Shown here: piece by piece, positions 1 to 11,755 of the stretch | Position numbering within the stretch: position 1 is the first letter of the stretch | How the letters are laid out: every line of letters starts with the position of its first letter | Assembly (NCBI GenBank): GCA_003993805.1 | Contig: RSEF01000002.1 | Location: 6,089,484 to 6,153,483, forward strand | Length of the DNA stretch: 64,000 nt | Source: Himantopus leucocephalus | Taxonomy: Eukaryota; Chordata; Aves; Charadriiformes; Recurvirostridae | Direction: 5' to 3' | The notes under the pieces: model-generated | The model's database searches: none | The model's input: only the letters and a program-made list of their open reading frames with translations | What the model was told of the DNA's origin: nothing | Translations under genes and position numbers: made by a program

Positions 1-3000
1 CGTTAGTAATTCTCTGATAAATAAAATTTGACGGGGATACCTTCAAAACCAACAGCCGAGCATTTAAACAAGTTGTCTCAAACTCAGTTCTGACTTCAGC
101 CTTGTAAATCATTGCCAAATATCACTCAGCTTCACGGCCTAATCCTCTGAAGAGATATCTAATGCTGGGTAAATCTGTGTCAGGAGGACAACAGCACCTG
201 TGATTTGTTTCAGGGTGACACTTACGGCACTTTAAAGAAAATGGCAACCCGCTCAGGTCCGAAGTCTGGTCTTGCAGGATTTGAACAGAATGTCTTCTGC
301 CTTGAGGGAAAGGGCAGTTATAGGACACGAGGGAGGAAGCACGCAGATGCACGAACCAAGGGCAGTTTGAAGACCTTGAGGAGATCTGACTTTCAGTCAT
401 TGTGGGTGAAGCTACAGAAAAAGGGTGTTGGGTAGTTGGTATTTGATTAATTTTCTTTTAAATCTGTACATTAATTTTACAAATGAATGAGCTTCCCTTG
501 AAATACGTGAGTGTACAGATCTAGGTTTCTATCCTTGGGTGTGCTATAATTGAGCTGTTTTTCTCATATCTCCAGCCTTTCTGGATAGGGAGTTCCGAGG
601 CTTTGTGAGGTTAAGCCATTTTCTGCACTAAACTTTCCACCAAAGGCAGAAATATGTGCCACATTGTTACTCCTTTCATGGTATCTCAATAATGCCAATT
701 ATATTACAGTTTTAAGATGACTTAGTTGAATGGCTTTATTAAATAAGTATGCTGTGCATTTGCTTATTGCTGTTAGACAAATCCTTCAGCCCTTTCTCCT
801 TATTTAGGCAACATTAAGTCAATGGGGAGAGTGAATGAAAGGAGAAGGCTTTGGTCTGTATGTTAATGCAACTTCAGAGTACAGGGTGTAATCAAGGCTG
901 GTAAGAAACAGGGAAGACTGAAAATAGGTGCTGCCTCAGTTTGGAAGCATTGGTGAGTTTAAGATGGTTTTGAAGTCAAACCCAGATCTTCATCTTTAAC
1001 TGTAAGCATTGACTGAGCAGGATTTAAGTGAAAGAAGCATTACTAGTGAATATATGTCAAACCTATAGCATTGCTTACTCTAAAATAACTTCTTCTGCAT
1101 GCCCGTGTCACAAGTTCAGATGTGCTTTCTTAGAGACAGAAGCAAAGGCTTCACGGGTGATTTTTACCTCCCCAGTGTCTGAGGGTCCTAAGACATCAGA
1201 CCTTGCATCCAGTCTGTCTGTCTGCTGTGATGTTTTTATAGCACACTCACCCCTAACACGCAGAAGTGTTTATCAAGCCCTTCCTCCCGCATCAGCCGCT
1301 GGGTCTGTACACGAGAGGTGAGTTTGTGTCACACCTTGTTAAAGAGTGACATGTTAAAGCGTGACAGTCAGCCTCTGTGCCACTTCGTCATCTGCAAATC
1401 TGGGCTCTCTCATCCCAGCAGATATCCAGCCCGCTGCATCCAGCCCAGGCTTGGTGTCTCAGAGACCTCCTGCCCTTAGGCTTGCTGTCACCCACATGCC
1501 ACAATAAGGCCATCAATAGGTAAATAATTTAACAAATTGAGCGAGTTTTACAAAGATGTTTAGCTGTGCAGACAGCGCTTGTACATAAATGAAAGCACAT
1601 TCAGGAGGAAGGTTGCTCCATAGAGGACACTAGCTTGTGACTTAGGGGACCAGGCTCGTCTTATCCTGCTTTATCACGAACCTCATGGGTGATACTGGGC
1701 TGGTCAGCCAGCAGTGGGGTTCAGAGGACAAATCATCCTACCCTAAAATGAATAGGAGGAATTCCCATCAGAGCTGGCAGTCTTAATGGGGGAGCCTAGA
1801 GTCTCCTTTTACATTAAGCATGTATTTTTATATAGTGTAGAAGAATCCCTGTTTTTAGGTTTTGCTTCTATCTTTAAAATGGCAACAAAGCACACTCCTT
1901 CCAGGTAAGCTTTGCACGCTCATGTTAGTAAGTGTGAGATAATCCAATACCACGATAACTGAGGCTGTGAAAACAGCTGAAGTAAGATGGGAGTAAGGGA
2001 ACTGTGATGAGCAGTATGCATAGGTCTCTCTATTCTAAGCAAAGAACATTTTTTAATAAGTGGAGATTGATTTTGGTTCCTTTTTTAATACACACAAATT
2101 GGCATGATAGCTATGGTGTTGGAGAGCTGTTTGTTTCTCACTCCCTGCTCGGTAAGAGTTCAGGCTGTGAACATGGGTTTGAGCATGCAAACCCCAATTG
2201 CTCTGTGGGTTTCTTAATCTGACCCATAACCTCCACTGCCATTCAGTTGCTCCAGACTCCAGTCCTGTGCCTGATAGCATCTACGTTTCTGACCAGCTGG
2301 GCACTACAAAAGCTCTGAGAACATGAAGAGCATTGGAACCCCTCCATGCTTTCTCCAGTTTTGGAAATAGATATTTTATTTCAAATAAATACTCTTTAAG
2401 AGGTATGAAACTCAACATGGAGCACCTGTCAAGATTCTTTCTGCCTTAGAGGCTGTGCAGAAACCAGAAAAAGTCTAAAAGTCCAGAATCAAAGAGTCAT
2501 GCACCTCATCCTTTTAGAGCCTATGGCATAAAGTCATGTCTATCAGCAATCTAGGAGACTTGTTTCTAGTCAGTAAGTTTAAGATTGGTAATTGAATTGT
2601 GATGCTAAAATCCTTTATCTCTGCTGGAAATGGTTAGATCTTACAGGTGCTTTCATCCAGAAAGCCCTAAATTATAACATTTATGTGACTCATCATATCT
2701 TCAATAGTGGAAGATACACACACCTTGAGGTGTGTACGGGAAACCTACAGCACAGGCTTCAGAGTGGTGGTTTTCTTAATGGTGATCTCTTTTCTCATCC
2801 ACTTTGTGCAACCTGACATAAAGAGGATTTCTCTGGGCTTACTTAAAAGGAAACCAACATCTTTGAAAGTCTGTATTTCTATAAATTTTGCATTACAGTG
2901 GAAACAAAGGTTTTGCGAGTTGGTAAGAATTCTGTATATGTGCGGATGTAAAAAACTTTTTTCTGTGTTGGTCTAATTTAATGGTTTCCATTTAAGGTGT

Positions 3001-3131
3001 TTCTTTTTCCCCCACTGTTCCAGCTGTTTCCAACTAACCAGCTGTTTCCTTTCAGGAAGGGAAGTCAGAAGAGAAGGAAAATGGCAGGACTGTACTAACA
3101 GATTGAATTTGTGCTTTGTGTCTCCATTCAG
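1..3131 (+). other. SCN5A: SCN5A intron 21 (3' part)
   Basis: This is the end of the intron before the first visible exon. Its 3' splice site is a TCTCCATTCAG ending at 3131. I looked for the preceding exon, which should encode domain III S1-S3, and found nothing resembling it, so the intron continues upstream of the window. The sequence is mostly unique and AT-rich. I recognise no repeat, RNA gene or other coding segment, and the short open frames here look like chance. Confidence 0.8.
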
Positions 3132-3254
3132 GTCTCTTTAATAAGCCTCATAGCCAATACACTCGGATACTCCGAGATGGGGCCCATTAAATCCCTCAGG
3201 ACCCTCCGAGCCCTGCGACCATTAAGAGCATTGTCACGATTCGAAGGGATGAGG
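3132..3254 (+). CDS. SCN5A: SCN5A exon 22: domain III S4 voltage sensor
   Basis: This phase-0 exon of 41 codons encodes the end of domain III S3, the S3-S4 linker and the S4 helix. The peptide runs from [18 protein letters not shown] through [21 protein letters not shown], with the arginine-every-third-residue pattern that senses membrane voltage. The linker [11 protein letters not shown] matches my recollection of SCN5A rather than the neuronal paralogues, which have ANALGYSELGA. The exon is bounded by CAG at 3130-3131 and GTAAGA at 3255, and 123 nt is the usual length of this exon in vertebrate sodium channel genes. Nav1.5 is the main cardiac sodium channel and carries the action potential upstroke. 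Confidence 0.96.
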
Positions 3255-6200
3255 GTAAGAATAGATAAAGCATCGATCAAAGCTCAACTGTGTGACACGG
3301 AGCACGTAACAGGGAACGGTTGCACGTGGTTTTGTCTTCGTTTTGTCAGCCAAAGGAAATGAACGATAATGCTGTATCAAAACAACAAAATCAGAAATCC
3401 CTCCTTTGTCTTGATTGCAATTGTGTCGTTACAGCTTTATCCTCTGGTGGATTTAATGATAAACTAATCCTGCTGCCTAACTTGTCATATTGTGCTCTAA
3501 AAAACAGCTTTTTGGCCGAGGAAGCATCTGGCTAACAATTACCTCTCAATTATAAGGCGTATCAGGGGAATAACCAAGCTACAAGTTTGCTCCCTGCTTT
3601 TGGCAAGTATTAAAATGAGACTGACTGGGAAAGTTCTTAAGGACTTTTTCACTAATAATTAAAGCAAAAATTAGAAATGCTCAAGACAGGGGAAGCAAAT
3701 GAATGATTATATAAAATCTTGCCTTTGAACAGATTGCACTTTTAATATGGAATGTCAGGATTAACATTAAAACAACGTAGCTTGTGTTTGTTGCTCCATC
3801 TTGTGCATCCATGTCGGTCACTTCTGCATTCCTTTGCTGGCGTGGCTATATCCGCACAGCATACTTGTTTATTTGTTAAGCCTACCTGTTACACTAATTA
3901 ATTATTGTCTAGATAAGCACTTTATTTAACTCCTTGCACCACGCATGCCTTGCAGATGATGACAACTGTGCTCTGTATGAGCTGAGGTTACTGCTAATCT
4001 TGCAGATTGCATAGTAAGATACAGCAAATCTGTGACAAAATTACATGTAAGAGAACTTACATTGTCCGACGATCCCTAACGTCTCTACGAGGTCAAAGAA
4101 AATGCTTCAGCTTTCATACTGAGGGATATTCAGGGAAAAGCTTTCCCGTAGACAAAATTTTGGTCTGAATCATCAGTGACTAAAATGTGTAGTTCATGCA
4201 CTGAGCTCCTAGCAATTAACTGTTCTTACTGCAATAGCCTTGCGGTAAGCCAGACTGAAGGCGAGAGAGCTTAATGACCGGGATAACCCAGCAAATATGG
4301 GGATAGAGCAATTCATGAAAACCCTGTACCCACACTTCGCCTGTGGCCAGAATTGGGGATCTATGGCTTTGTCCCACAGACCTTGTGATTATCTAAATCA
4401 CATTAGTTTTGTGGATGAAGATCAGACAAATCTAGTTGCACACCACTCTCCTCTGTGTTAGTACTAAGAGAAAAAGATTCAAGCGGCGTTATTTATCTGG
4501 GCACCCAAACCTGAATTGCTTTGTTCACCACACTCTTTTCCGCAACCACAGGCAATATTTTAAAGATTATTCACAAAACAAAACAAGCCAACTGCAGATC
4601 CTCAGCTAGCACAAAGTGATGTTGCACTATTGATGTTAATTAAAGCTCTCACTCCTATGTCATCTGATGACCTCACTCCAAGTCTTTATTAAACATACGT
4701 AAATTGAGCAAACATTGGTATCAGCAAAAGCTGCACTAGTTTAACTGCCAGTGATTTGTGCACGGGCTCTCTCAAATCAATTTAAATCTGGCTTATGAAG
4801 GCTTAACTTCTACTGGTGGATTTGTAAGTTCAGGCGAAACCTCTTTAACATATTCTAAGCTGACATAAGATTGTTCACTCATGACTTTGCATCAGTTTAA
4901 CTAAATTGGATTCAAACCTGAAAAGCAGTGGGAAGACTAGCCCAAAGCATTGGAAAAGTGAGACTGAAATAGGAAAGAAATAACATGAAAATGTTCACAT
5001 CTCTATCGAGACGTTTTCTAAATAGCAAGAGGTTGGCTTGGTGGAGATCCTACGTGGTGTAGGCACACAGATCAGCCCAGCAAGTTTTCTTCCTTACATG
5101 CTCATAGGTGTAGGCTCCCCTGGTGCCTGACTCAACATCCCTTTTCTTCCCGGTACCATTCCTGCAGCTGAAATATATTCAGTCTTTCTGAGCTATCGGA
5201 GGTAGTGATTAGCTTGTAAACTATGATAAAGTGTAATTGAGAATACGTGCTATTGGAAAATCAAATCATTTTATTTTTAGTTTGTCTAACCACACTTAAC
5301 ATGACTAGGGACAGTTAGACCTTCCATTATTAGGAGTTCATATGCTCCAGAATGCACAGGAAAATTGCCAGCACAGTGATGGATTAAATAATGATAATGT
5401 TGAAAAGCAAACACTGACAGTAAGAAAATAATAATAGTTTGCTCTATTATAATGTCTTTTTCTTGAATAACTGGAAGATTTCTGCATGGCTAGAACAGGA
5501 ACAAGAAAGTTCTCATTTATACTGCAGTAAGAGATGTATTTCATTGTTGCTGTACCTAAATTTGGGAAACAGTTGGTCCTGAGGCAAAGGCACAGAGTAG
5601 CACTTGGATGGCCAAGAGGACCTGTTACCATCAGACTTCAGTCCTTTCCCCGTCTTCAAACAGGCTGGGACCTGAGTTTCACACAAGTCTCAGCAGCTCC
5701 CGTCCCATGAGAGGTCTGCAAAATAAGGCTGAACCATTGCCATCCTGCCCCCTTGTCTCCCAAAAAGACCCCAGTAAGACCAGTATCTGACCTCACAGCT
5801 ACTGCAGACCCTGGGGCTGCCATGCACTTGCCACCACCCTGCATCACCCACTGCTTTCCAGGCCATATTAGTGCCCAGCGTAAATCAACTTAGGTCTGCC
5901 TGCCCCAAATCATGAAGTCTGCCATGTCTCCTCATTTATTGTCCATCAGGGGATTATTTCAGAGGTGCCAGTTCCCTGCAAGTTTCTTCCCAGCAAGGGA
6001 GGTTTTTGCAGTATTTTAAAAGGATGAGTGGGATGATGATAGACCATTTAATGTGAAAATGATACCAGGCAAAGTCATGGTGAGGCAGCTACAAGATACA
6101 TGCAGGAAAGAAATAGCATAATTAATGCTAGTTAGCATGATTTCATGGGAATAGTTCTTGTAAAACCGATATGGTCCTTTGATTTGATTACAAATTATGC

Positions 6201-9200
6201 TGATGACGGTAACTGCACTGATATAATATCCTTAGATTTCAGAGAGGAATCTGATACCATGGGACATTGTGATGAAAACACGAGCTTTGTACCAAGCCAA
6301 GTAAACATATTTTAAATTAATTTAAAATGGGTGATGGATCTCGAAAAGTAATTGTAAACAGTGATGACACTGTAAATTCGGTGATGAGTGTCTCAGGGTG
6401 AGGGATCCTTCAGAATAAGAATTGTCCTTAATCTGGACTTTAACAGCATCTGGAAGAAAATATAAAATCTTTGCTGACAACACACAAAGTGAGCGGGATA
6501 GTAAGTGATATTATGGATAAGGGAATTATACTGACTGATCGGGATCACAGTGCAAAACAGATCAATGGTACAACATGCATTTTAATAAAACCACATGCGT
6601 CGTACACCTCGGGAGGAGGAAAGTAGGTCACTCTGGGGGACGTTTCTTGGAAAACAGCGGCTGAAAAGGAATTAGGGATCAGGATGACTGTTCAACAGGA
6701 CACAAGCTTTTGGGCAGGTCTGATAAATGAGGTGACTAATACAATCGCTCAATACACTGGGAAATGACCCAGCGAGCAGAGGGAGAGTGCAGTGCTTCAA
6801 TACTGGAATTCCACCAAACTGCTGGACATGGGGTGTTAAAAACGGGGAATTCTATGCAGCATGTTTAGAAATCTGAAGGAATGATGACAGTTAGAAAGAA
6901 GTTCTGTTTTTTTAATTACCCAAAGTGATGTTCGGTGGCAGCTGACCTTCAGCAAAGACTGGGATGATAGGAGAAGATGTCTAACAGCAGATGACTAGGG
7001 CCTCAGGTTCAACAAATTGAACCTAAAAATACAGCACCTGTTTCTAACAGTGAGGGCAAAGGACAGCAGGAGGAGATTATCTAATAATAAAATTTTTGTC
7101 CATTATTTGAAATCATGACACTGTAAATTAGACATCTTTGCAAAAGCTGTGCCCAGCCTTGGGTGGGAGTTAAAGCCTGGGCTTGAAATTACTGCGAGAA
7201 GTCTGGTGGGCTCTGCTGTGGCAAAGGGAGGATTAACGCATCATGCAAGTCCATTTCTGGATTTAAAAGCTGAATCAGCTTCAGCTGTCAAGGTGGCCCA
7301 CGGGATGAGGAGAGCTGGGCCACCAAATCTGTAGCTGGACCACAAGCTATAGTTTTGCACCGCTGTGGCTTAGGGCAGAGGGTGGCTCATTTCTAGGTGA
7401 TCCCTAAAGAAGTCACCTGGAAGGTGGTTTCACCTGTAGAGGTATTGATGGAAATCAAGAGGTATGAAACCTTTTCTTATATGTGGCTATATATGTTGCT
7501 GTTCCTAGATGCAACAGAAATTCAGCCCTTTGCAGGGCAAGGTTTGCAGCTGAACATGATTTTATGATAATAGCTTGCCTTTATGTGTTCAGGTCTTTAA
7601 GTCCTCTCACCTGTCTCAGTGCAAATCAGGAGTGCTTCCAGCAGACCAAATGGCATCACGCTGGTGTAAGAGCAGAAGCAGTGAGGGAAGAATGGAACCC
7701 CGTGTTAATAATTCATTCGGAGAGGTGTTGCAGGATTTGCTCCAGCCTCATGTCGTGTTTTGTTATCTACATGCCATTGAACATAATTCAGCAGAAGGAA
7801 AAAAGCAGGACACAGGCATGGCCATCGCTTGCTCTGCTGAAACCAGGATGTCCATGTCCTGTCACAGGGCTTGTGGGTTGGACCTGGCATCAGCAGCATA
7901 TGTAACATAAGTGCAGTGGCTTTGTGCTGGCATGGATTAAAATTGAACACAAATATTGTCCCACATAGCAGCAAAGGCAAGTTTTGACGAGGGCCGAGGC
8001 TGTATCCAAATAAGCCCTTGATTTGGAAATTGTTTGTCATTTTGGTTAACACAGAAATTTTTGACCCTAAAACAATGAAGTTAGAAATTGATTAACATCA
8101 AAAACTAAAAGATAAAATTAGCAAAAAAAAAAAAGAAAGAAATTGAAAAGTCATCAGGAATGGGCCTATACAGAAAAAAAATGTTAAAAAAACCTGGTCA
8201 AGCAGCTTTTCCTGTGTGAAAATTAGCTTCATTCATAAATGCGCAAAATATAAATCTGGGTTTTGAAAGATCTACATAATTTTGTATTGTATATTGTAGA
8301 TGAAGCTGCTGCTGTACATGCATGAAAACCGTTTCACTCTTCCGGGTATTTTTCTTCCTCAGCAATGCAAAATTGATGGGGAAACAAATGTTACGTTATT
8401 AGCTTGTCAGAAAATTGGACACAAATATAAGAGAAAACAAGAGCTGACATTTTCCATAATCAGATTCACAATTGAATAAAATGTAATTTTTAGGGATCAA
8501 TATCACCTTGTCTCAGTTTCAGAAATGTAGATGGATAAGAGGAAGAGCTTAGTGTCTGCCTACCAGATTTTAATCTCCAAACTATGAGACAGAGATGGAG
8601 ACAAATTCATATAGTGGGGCTGGTGGCCACAGCAATGCTATCAGCCAGCTTTGCCTGGACTGTGCAATGGCAGAATCTCCAAAAGCTGTGAATATGGAGA
8701 AACCTTGCTGACATAGGAAGGGGAAAACTACATTTTGTGATAGTGTTCTTCCCTCAGAAACTGTATGGTTTTACACAGGGGTTTGCAGCCCTGCCTGGAT
8801 TGGTGTGTAGGACCTTTACAGCATGTCGTGGAAAAAAAAAAATGTGTTCTTTGTTAAATTAGAATGGTTTCACTGTTTTAATCATGCATACTGAGTAGAC
8901 AGGGGAAGTTGGTTTAGTACAGTATGCCTCAATCAGTTATTATTTAAATAAGCAAAATTTGTCACAGCTAGAGTTCACATCCCAAGGACTACGGATGCCT
9001 GAGTTCAGTAAAAAATTTCAGAAAACTTTTTTGGTCTATTTTGAGAAGACCCTGTGATATACCGCAGCCATTTCCAATTAATCGTATGACTTCTAGAGAC
9101 TGAAGTGAACTATCCAGTAGGATCTGAGAGGTCATGATGACTTTGCAGATTGCTCCTGAATTAAAAGAATCCTCTTGATGCCAATGGATGAGCTCTTCAA

Positions 9201-9386
9201 TTACAAAAGCAAAAAATGATCATGTGTGAAGCCTTTAAGTGTGGTCTGACTCCTTAAGTAGTGTTAGTAGTTATCCACCTGTCACCATGTTCAGCCTAGT
9301 TAATCAAGGTTACACAACAGCTTGTTAGCGAAGTATCTGTGTAAGTGCTGACATTAATTCTGTTTTTCTCTCCTGTTTCACCCAAG
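3255..9386 (+). other. SCN5A: SCN5A intron 22
   Basis: This GT-AG intron of 6,132 bp has donor GTAAGA and acceptor CCCAAG. The first 2.5 kb (about 3,260-5,300) is AT-rich unique DNA with several homeodomain-type TAATTA cores, for example near 3,895-3,905 and 4,640. Such tracts can be regulatory but I cannot show it here. An old CR1 fragment lies at about 6,130-7,040 and is listed separately. The rest is unrecognised unique sequence with short poly-A tracts near 8,124 and 8,832. I see no coding exon inside. Confidence 0.85.
6130..7040 (+). mobile_element. Old CR1 LINE fragment, reverse transcriptase to 3' part
   Basis: The sequence resembles the late reverse transcriptase and 3' coding part of CR1 elements of the turtle/crocodile type. 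Recognisable stretches, in order, are a 'gatggatctcgaaaagtaa' block, 'tttgctgacaacac', 'cattttaataaaaccac', 'cactctgggggac', and 'actgctggacat'. They keep CR1 sense order on the plus strand. Frameshifts and stops are everywhere, so it is dead. The divergence suggests an old insertion, predating the younger avian CR1 copies elsewhere in the window. I made the match from memory of the family, so the ends are approximate. Confidence 0.7.
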
Positions 9387-9668
9387 GTGGTGGTCAATGC
9401 CCTCGTGGGAGCCATCCCTTCCATCATGAATGTTCTGCTCGTCTGCCTCATCTTCTGGCTCATCTTTAGCATCATGGGAGTGAACCTGTTTGCTGGGAAG
9501 TTCGGGAAGTGCATTAATAAGACAGAAGGAGATATGCCTTTGGACTCTAAAATTATTAACAACATGAGTGACTGTATACTCTATAACGTGTCAGGCACAT
9601 TTTACTGGACAAAAGTCAAAGTAAACTTCGATAATGTTGGTGCTGGGTACCTGGCTCTGCTACAAGTG
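9387..9668 (+). CDS. SCN5A: SCN5A exon 23: domain III S5 and pore turret
   Basis: These 94 codons in phase 0 (282 nt, the family-typical length) encode the S4-S5 linker, S5 ([18 protein letters not shown] onward) and the large extracellular turret before the pore. The turret contains three N-X-S/T glycosylation sequons (NKT, NMS, NVS) and two cysteines that are conserved in the family. [10 protein letters not shown] and [20 protein letters not shown] are closest to the SCN5A turret as I remember it. The turret is the least conserved part of this exon, as expected. The acceptor is CCCAAG at 9381-9386 and the donor is GTAAGT at 9669. Confidence 0.97.
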
Positions 9669-10489
9669 GTAAGTGTGACCACCAGAAACTAATGGGCAAA
9701 TGTTGCCTGTTCCTATTGAAATCATCAGCTTCAGTTCAGGTTAACCTCTATATTTTTCTGGGTTTTTCAGCCTTACCCATCAGGTAAGACTCATTTCCTC
9801 AAGTGTAAATGAGTCATATTTGGCATATTAATTTGGCCTAGAGACATTTATGGCAGTTTCTGGTTTTAATTTGAGTTTCTGGTGCATTACTAATGTAGTC
9901 CTCTGGGAGGTGATTGGACTATTGAGGTGAATTAAAGATCATTTTGTCAATATTGTAATCAAGAGCAAAGTTCAGTTCCAGAAACAAAAAGTCATGGTCC
10001 AGGAAGGACTGTTCATGCAGACAGAGTGCACTGGCCTTCCTGAACTGCCTGGGACTTCATTATACCCTGCTGGGAAAAAATTACTTTACAGCACCTTCAA
10101 TTACTCAACTGAAGTTGTTGCCTAAAGCTGGAGTCACAGAGAAATCTTAATTTACAGTCCTCTGCTCACCTTCCATGGAGACATTCGAGAAGGACACTGG
10201 TGCCTCTCATTCTGGTTCCTCACCTCATTTCCACCTGCTAAACATAATGAGTCAGGTTGAACCTAACTGTGAAATGTGGTGGTGATAAGATTGCTGTGAC
10301 TCCATACAGCCTGGTCTCCCTGGAAAGGTGGTGAGAGCGTATCACAGAAGACACTGTTGAGGTTCAAAAATGATGGCAATATTTGATCTATAAAGACAGA
10401 AGTAATCCACTTTTACGACCTATTTCAGCAGCAAATGTACAAGATGGACTGAGATTTACTGTGTTGTGATGCAGCACAACCTAACAGAT

Positions 10490-10720
10490 AGAGCCACAGG
10501 AGACTCCATCTTCTTGTCCAGGCTCTGCCACTGGACTGCTGAGTGATTTTAGACAAATTGCTTTGTGTTTCAATTCCATGGGGCCTTCATGTAAAATAGT
10601 GGTAATGACACTTTTTTCCATTGTTCCTAATTCGCTCTGAAACTTAGTGATGACAAGGGCTGGATATGCACTAGGAATGCTTTTTGTGTTGCATTTTACA
10701 TACGCAGAGTGAAATAAGTC
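10490..10720 (+). mobile_element. MIR-family SINE relic
   Basis: The order 'ggctctgccactggactg', 'gtgattttagacaaattgct', 'caattcc', 'tgtaaaatagtggtaatgac' follows the MIR core and its 3' domain in the sense orientation. It ends in a degraded tail, 'gctctgaaacttagtgatga'. MIR elements are tRNA-derived SINEs spread through early amniotes, so a diverged copy is expected in a bird intron. Ends are approximate, and the match is by eye to the consensus as remembered. Confidence 0.62.
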
Positions 10721-11512
10721 CCTCACTACATCCTTGGACAGGGAGGTTACTGTCTTGAAGTGCCTGTGATGGCATTCCATGCCTCTGGGATAAAAACTTG
10801 CATGCTGGGAGCTCAGTTCAGTTGTCTACCCTTTGCAATGCAGTAGGGTACCGCCCCAGGGCCCCACCTGCTCTTCCAAGAGGGCACGAGCCTCCAACGG
10901 GTCCCCCAGCCCTTCTCCTTCCTGTTATGCAAATTTGCTTTCTCCCAGATCTTTTTTTCTCTATCACAGACTCACGAAATACCTCCATGAAGTAGCTTTC
11001 CTTTCTTGTAGTAATGCTTATCCTTATATACTTTTTCCTGGTACTCACACACTTGAGTTTGAGATCTTCTGAGAACTGTCCATCGAGTCTTTGCTTTCAT
11101 ACCCTCTGGAAAGCAGAAAGGTTAGAATTTTTGGTTCTTTCCATGACATAAAGCTGAACTTGCTGAGAGCAAGAGCTGTTATCTTTTGCATGTAATTATG
11201 ATATTCAGCTCACCCATGCAGGGTGGATTAATTCACTTTGAACGTCTTTAATTAGATTTGCCATTCTATATAGTGCTTTCTTTGCCCTTTATTTAAACAT
11301 CCAATCTAGCTGAGCAAAAATTTCCAGGTTTAAAATATTATGCCTCACCTGAAGCTTCTTATCTCCTTCATGACTGCATAACAGATGCCTAGTTTGTTTG
11401 GTGAAAACAACTCCATCGGAGTAGCAGTTACTCCTTCACCATTTCTTTTATAAGACTCAGGCTCCAGCTTTCTGAAAAACTGCAATTTTTCATAAATTGG
11501 CATTGCCTAAGG

Positions 11513-11755
11513 AGTATCCTGAAACAGTCTCTTCTACTGTTCTGCAGTATCAGTTCCTGGGCACTTGGCACTGGCTGCATTCAGCAGGTGGGACTGCCTT
11601 CTCTTGGGATCGGCAATGGCTGTAAGGTGGATCNAGTATCCTGAAACAGTCTCTTCTACTGTTCTGCAGTATCAATTCCTGGGCACTTGGCACTGACTGC
11701 ATTCAACAGGCGGGACTGCCTTCTCTTGGGATCGGCAATGGCTGTAAGGTGGATC
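11513..11755 (+). repeat. 121-bp direct repeat split by a single n
   Basis: Copy 1 spans 11,513-11,633 and copy 2 spans 11,635-11,755. They begin and end on the same bases and differ at only four positions, all C/T or A/G changes. They are separated by one ambiguous base at 11,634. A one-base placeholder between overlapping contig ends that were not merged would give exactly this picture. The likeliest reading is therefore a false tandem duplication from two alleles, not a biological duplication. Confidence 0.85.
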
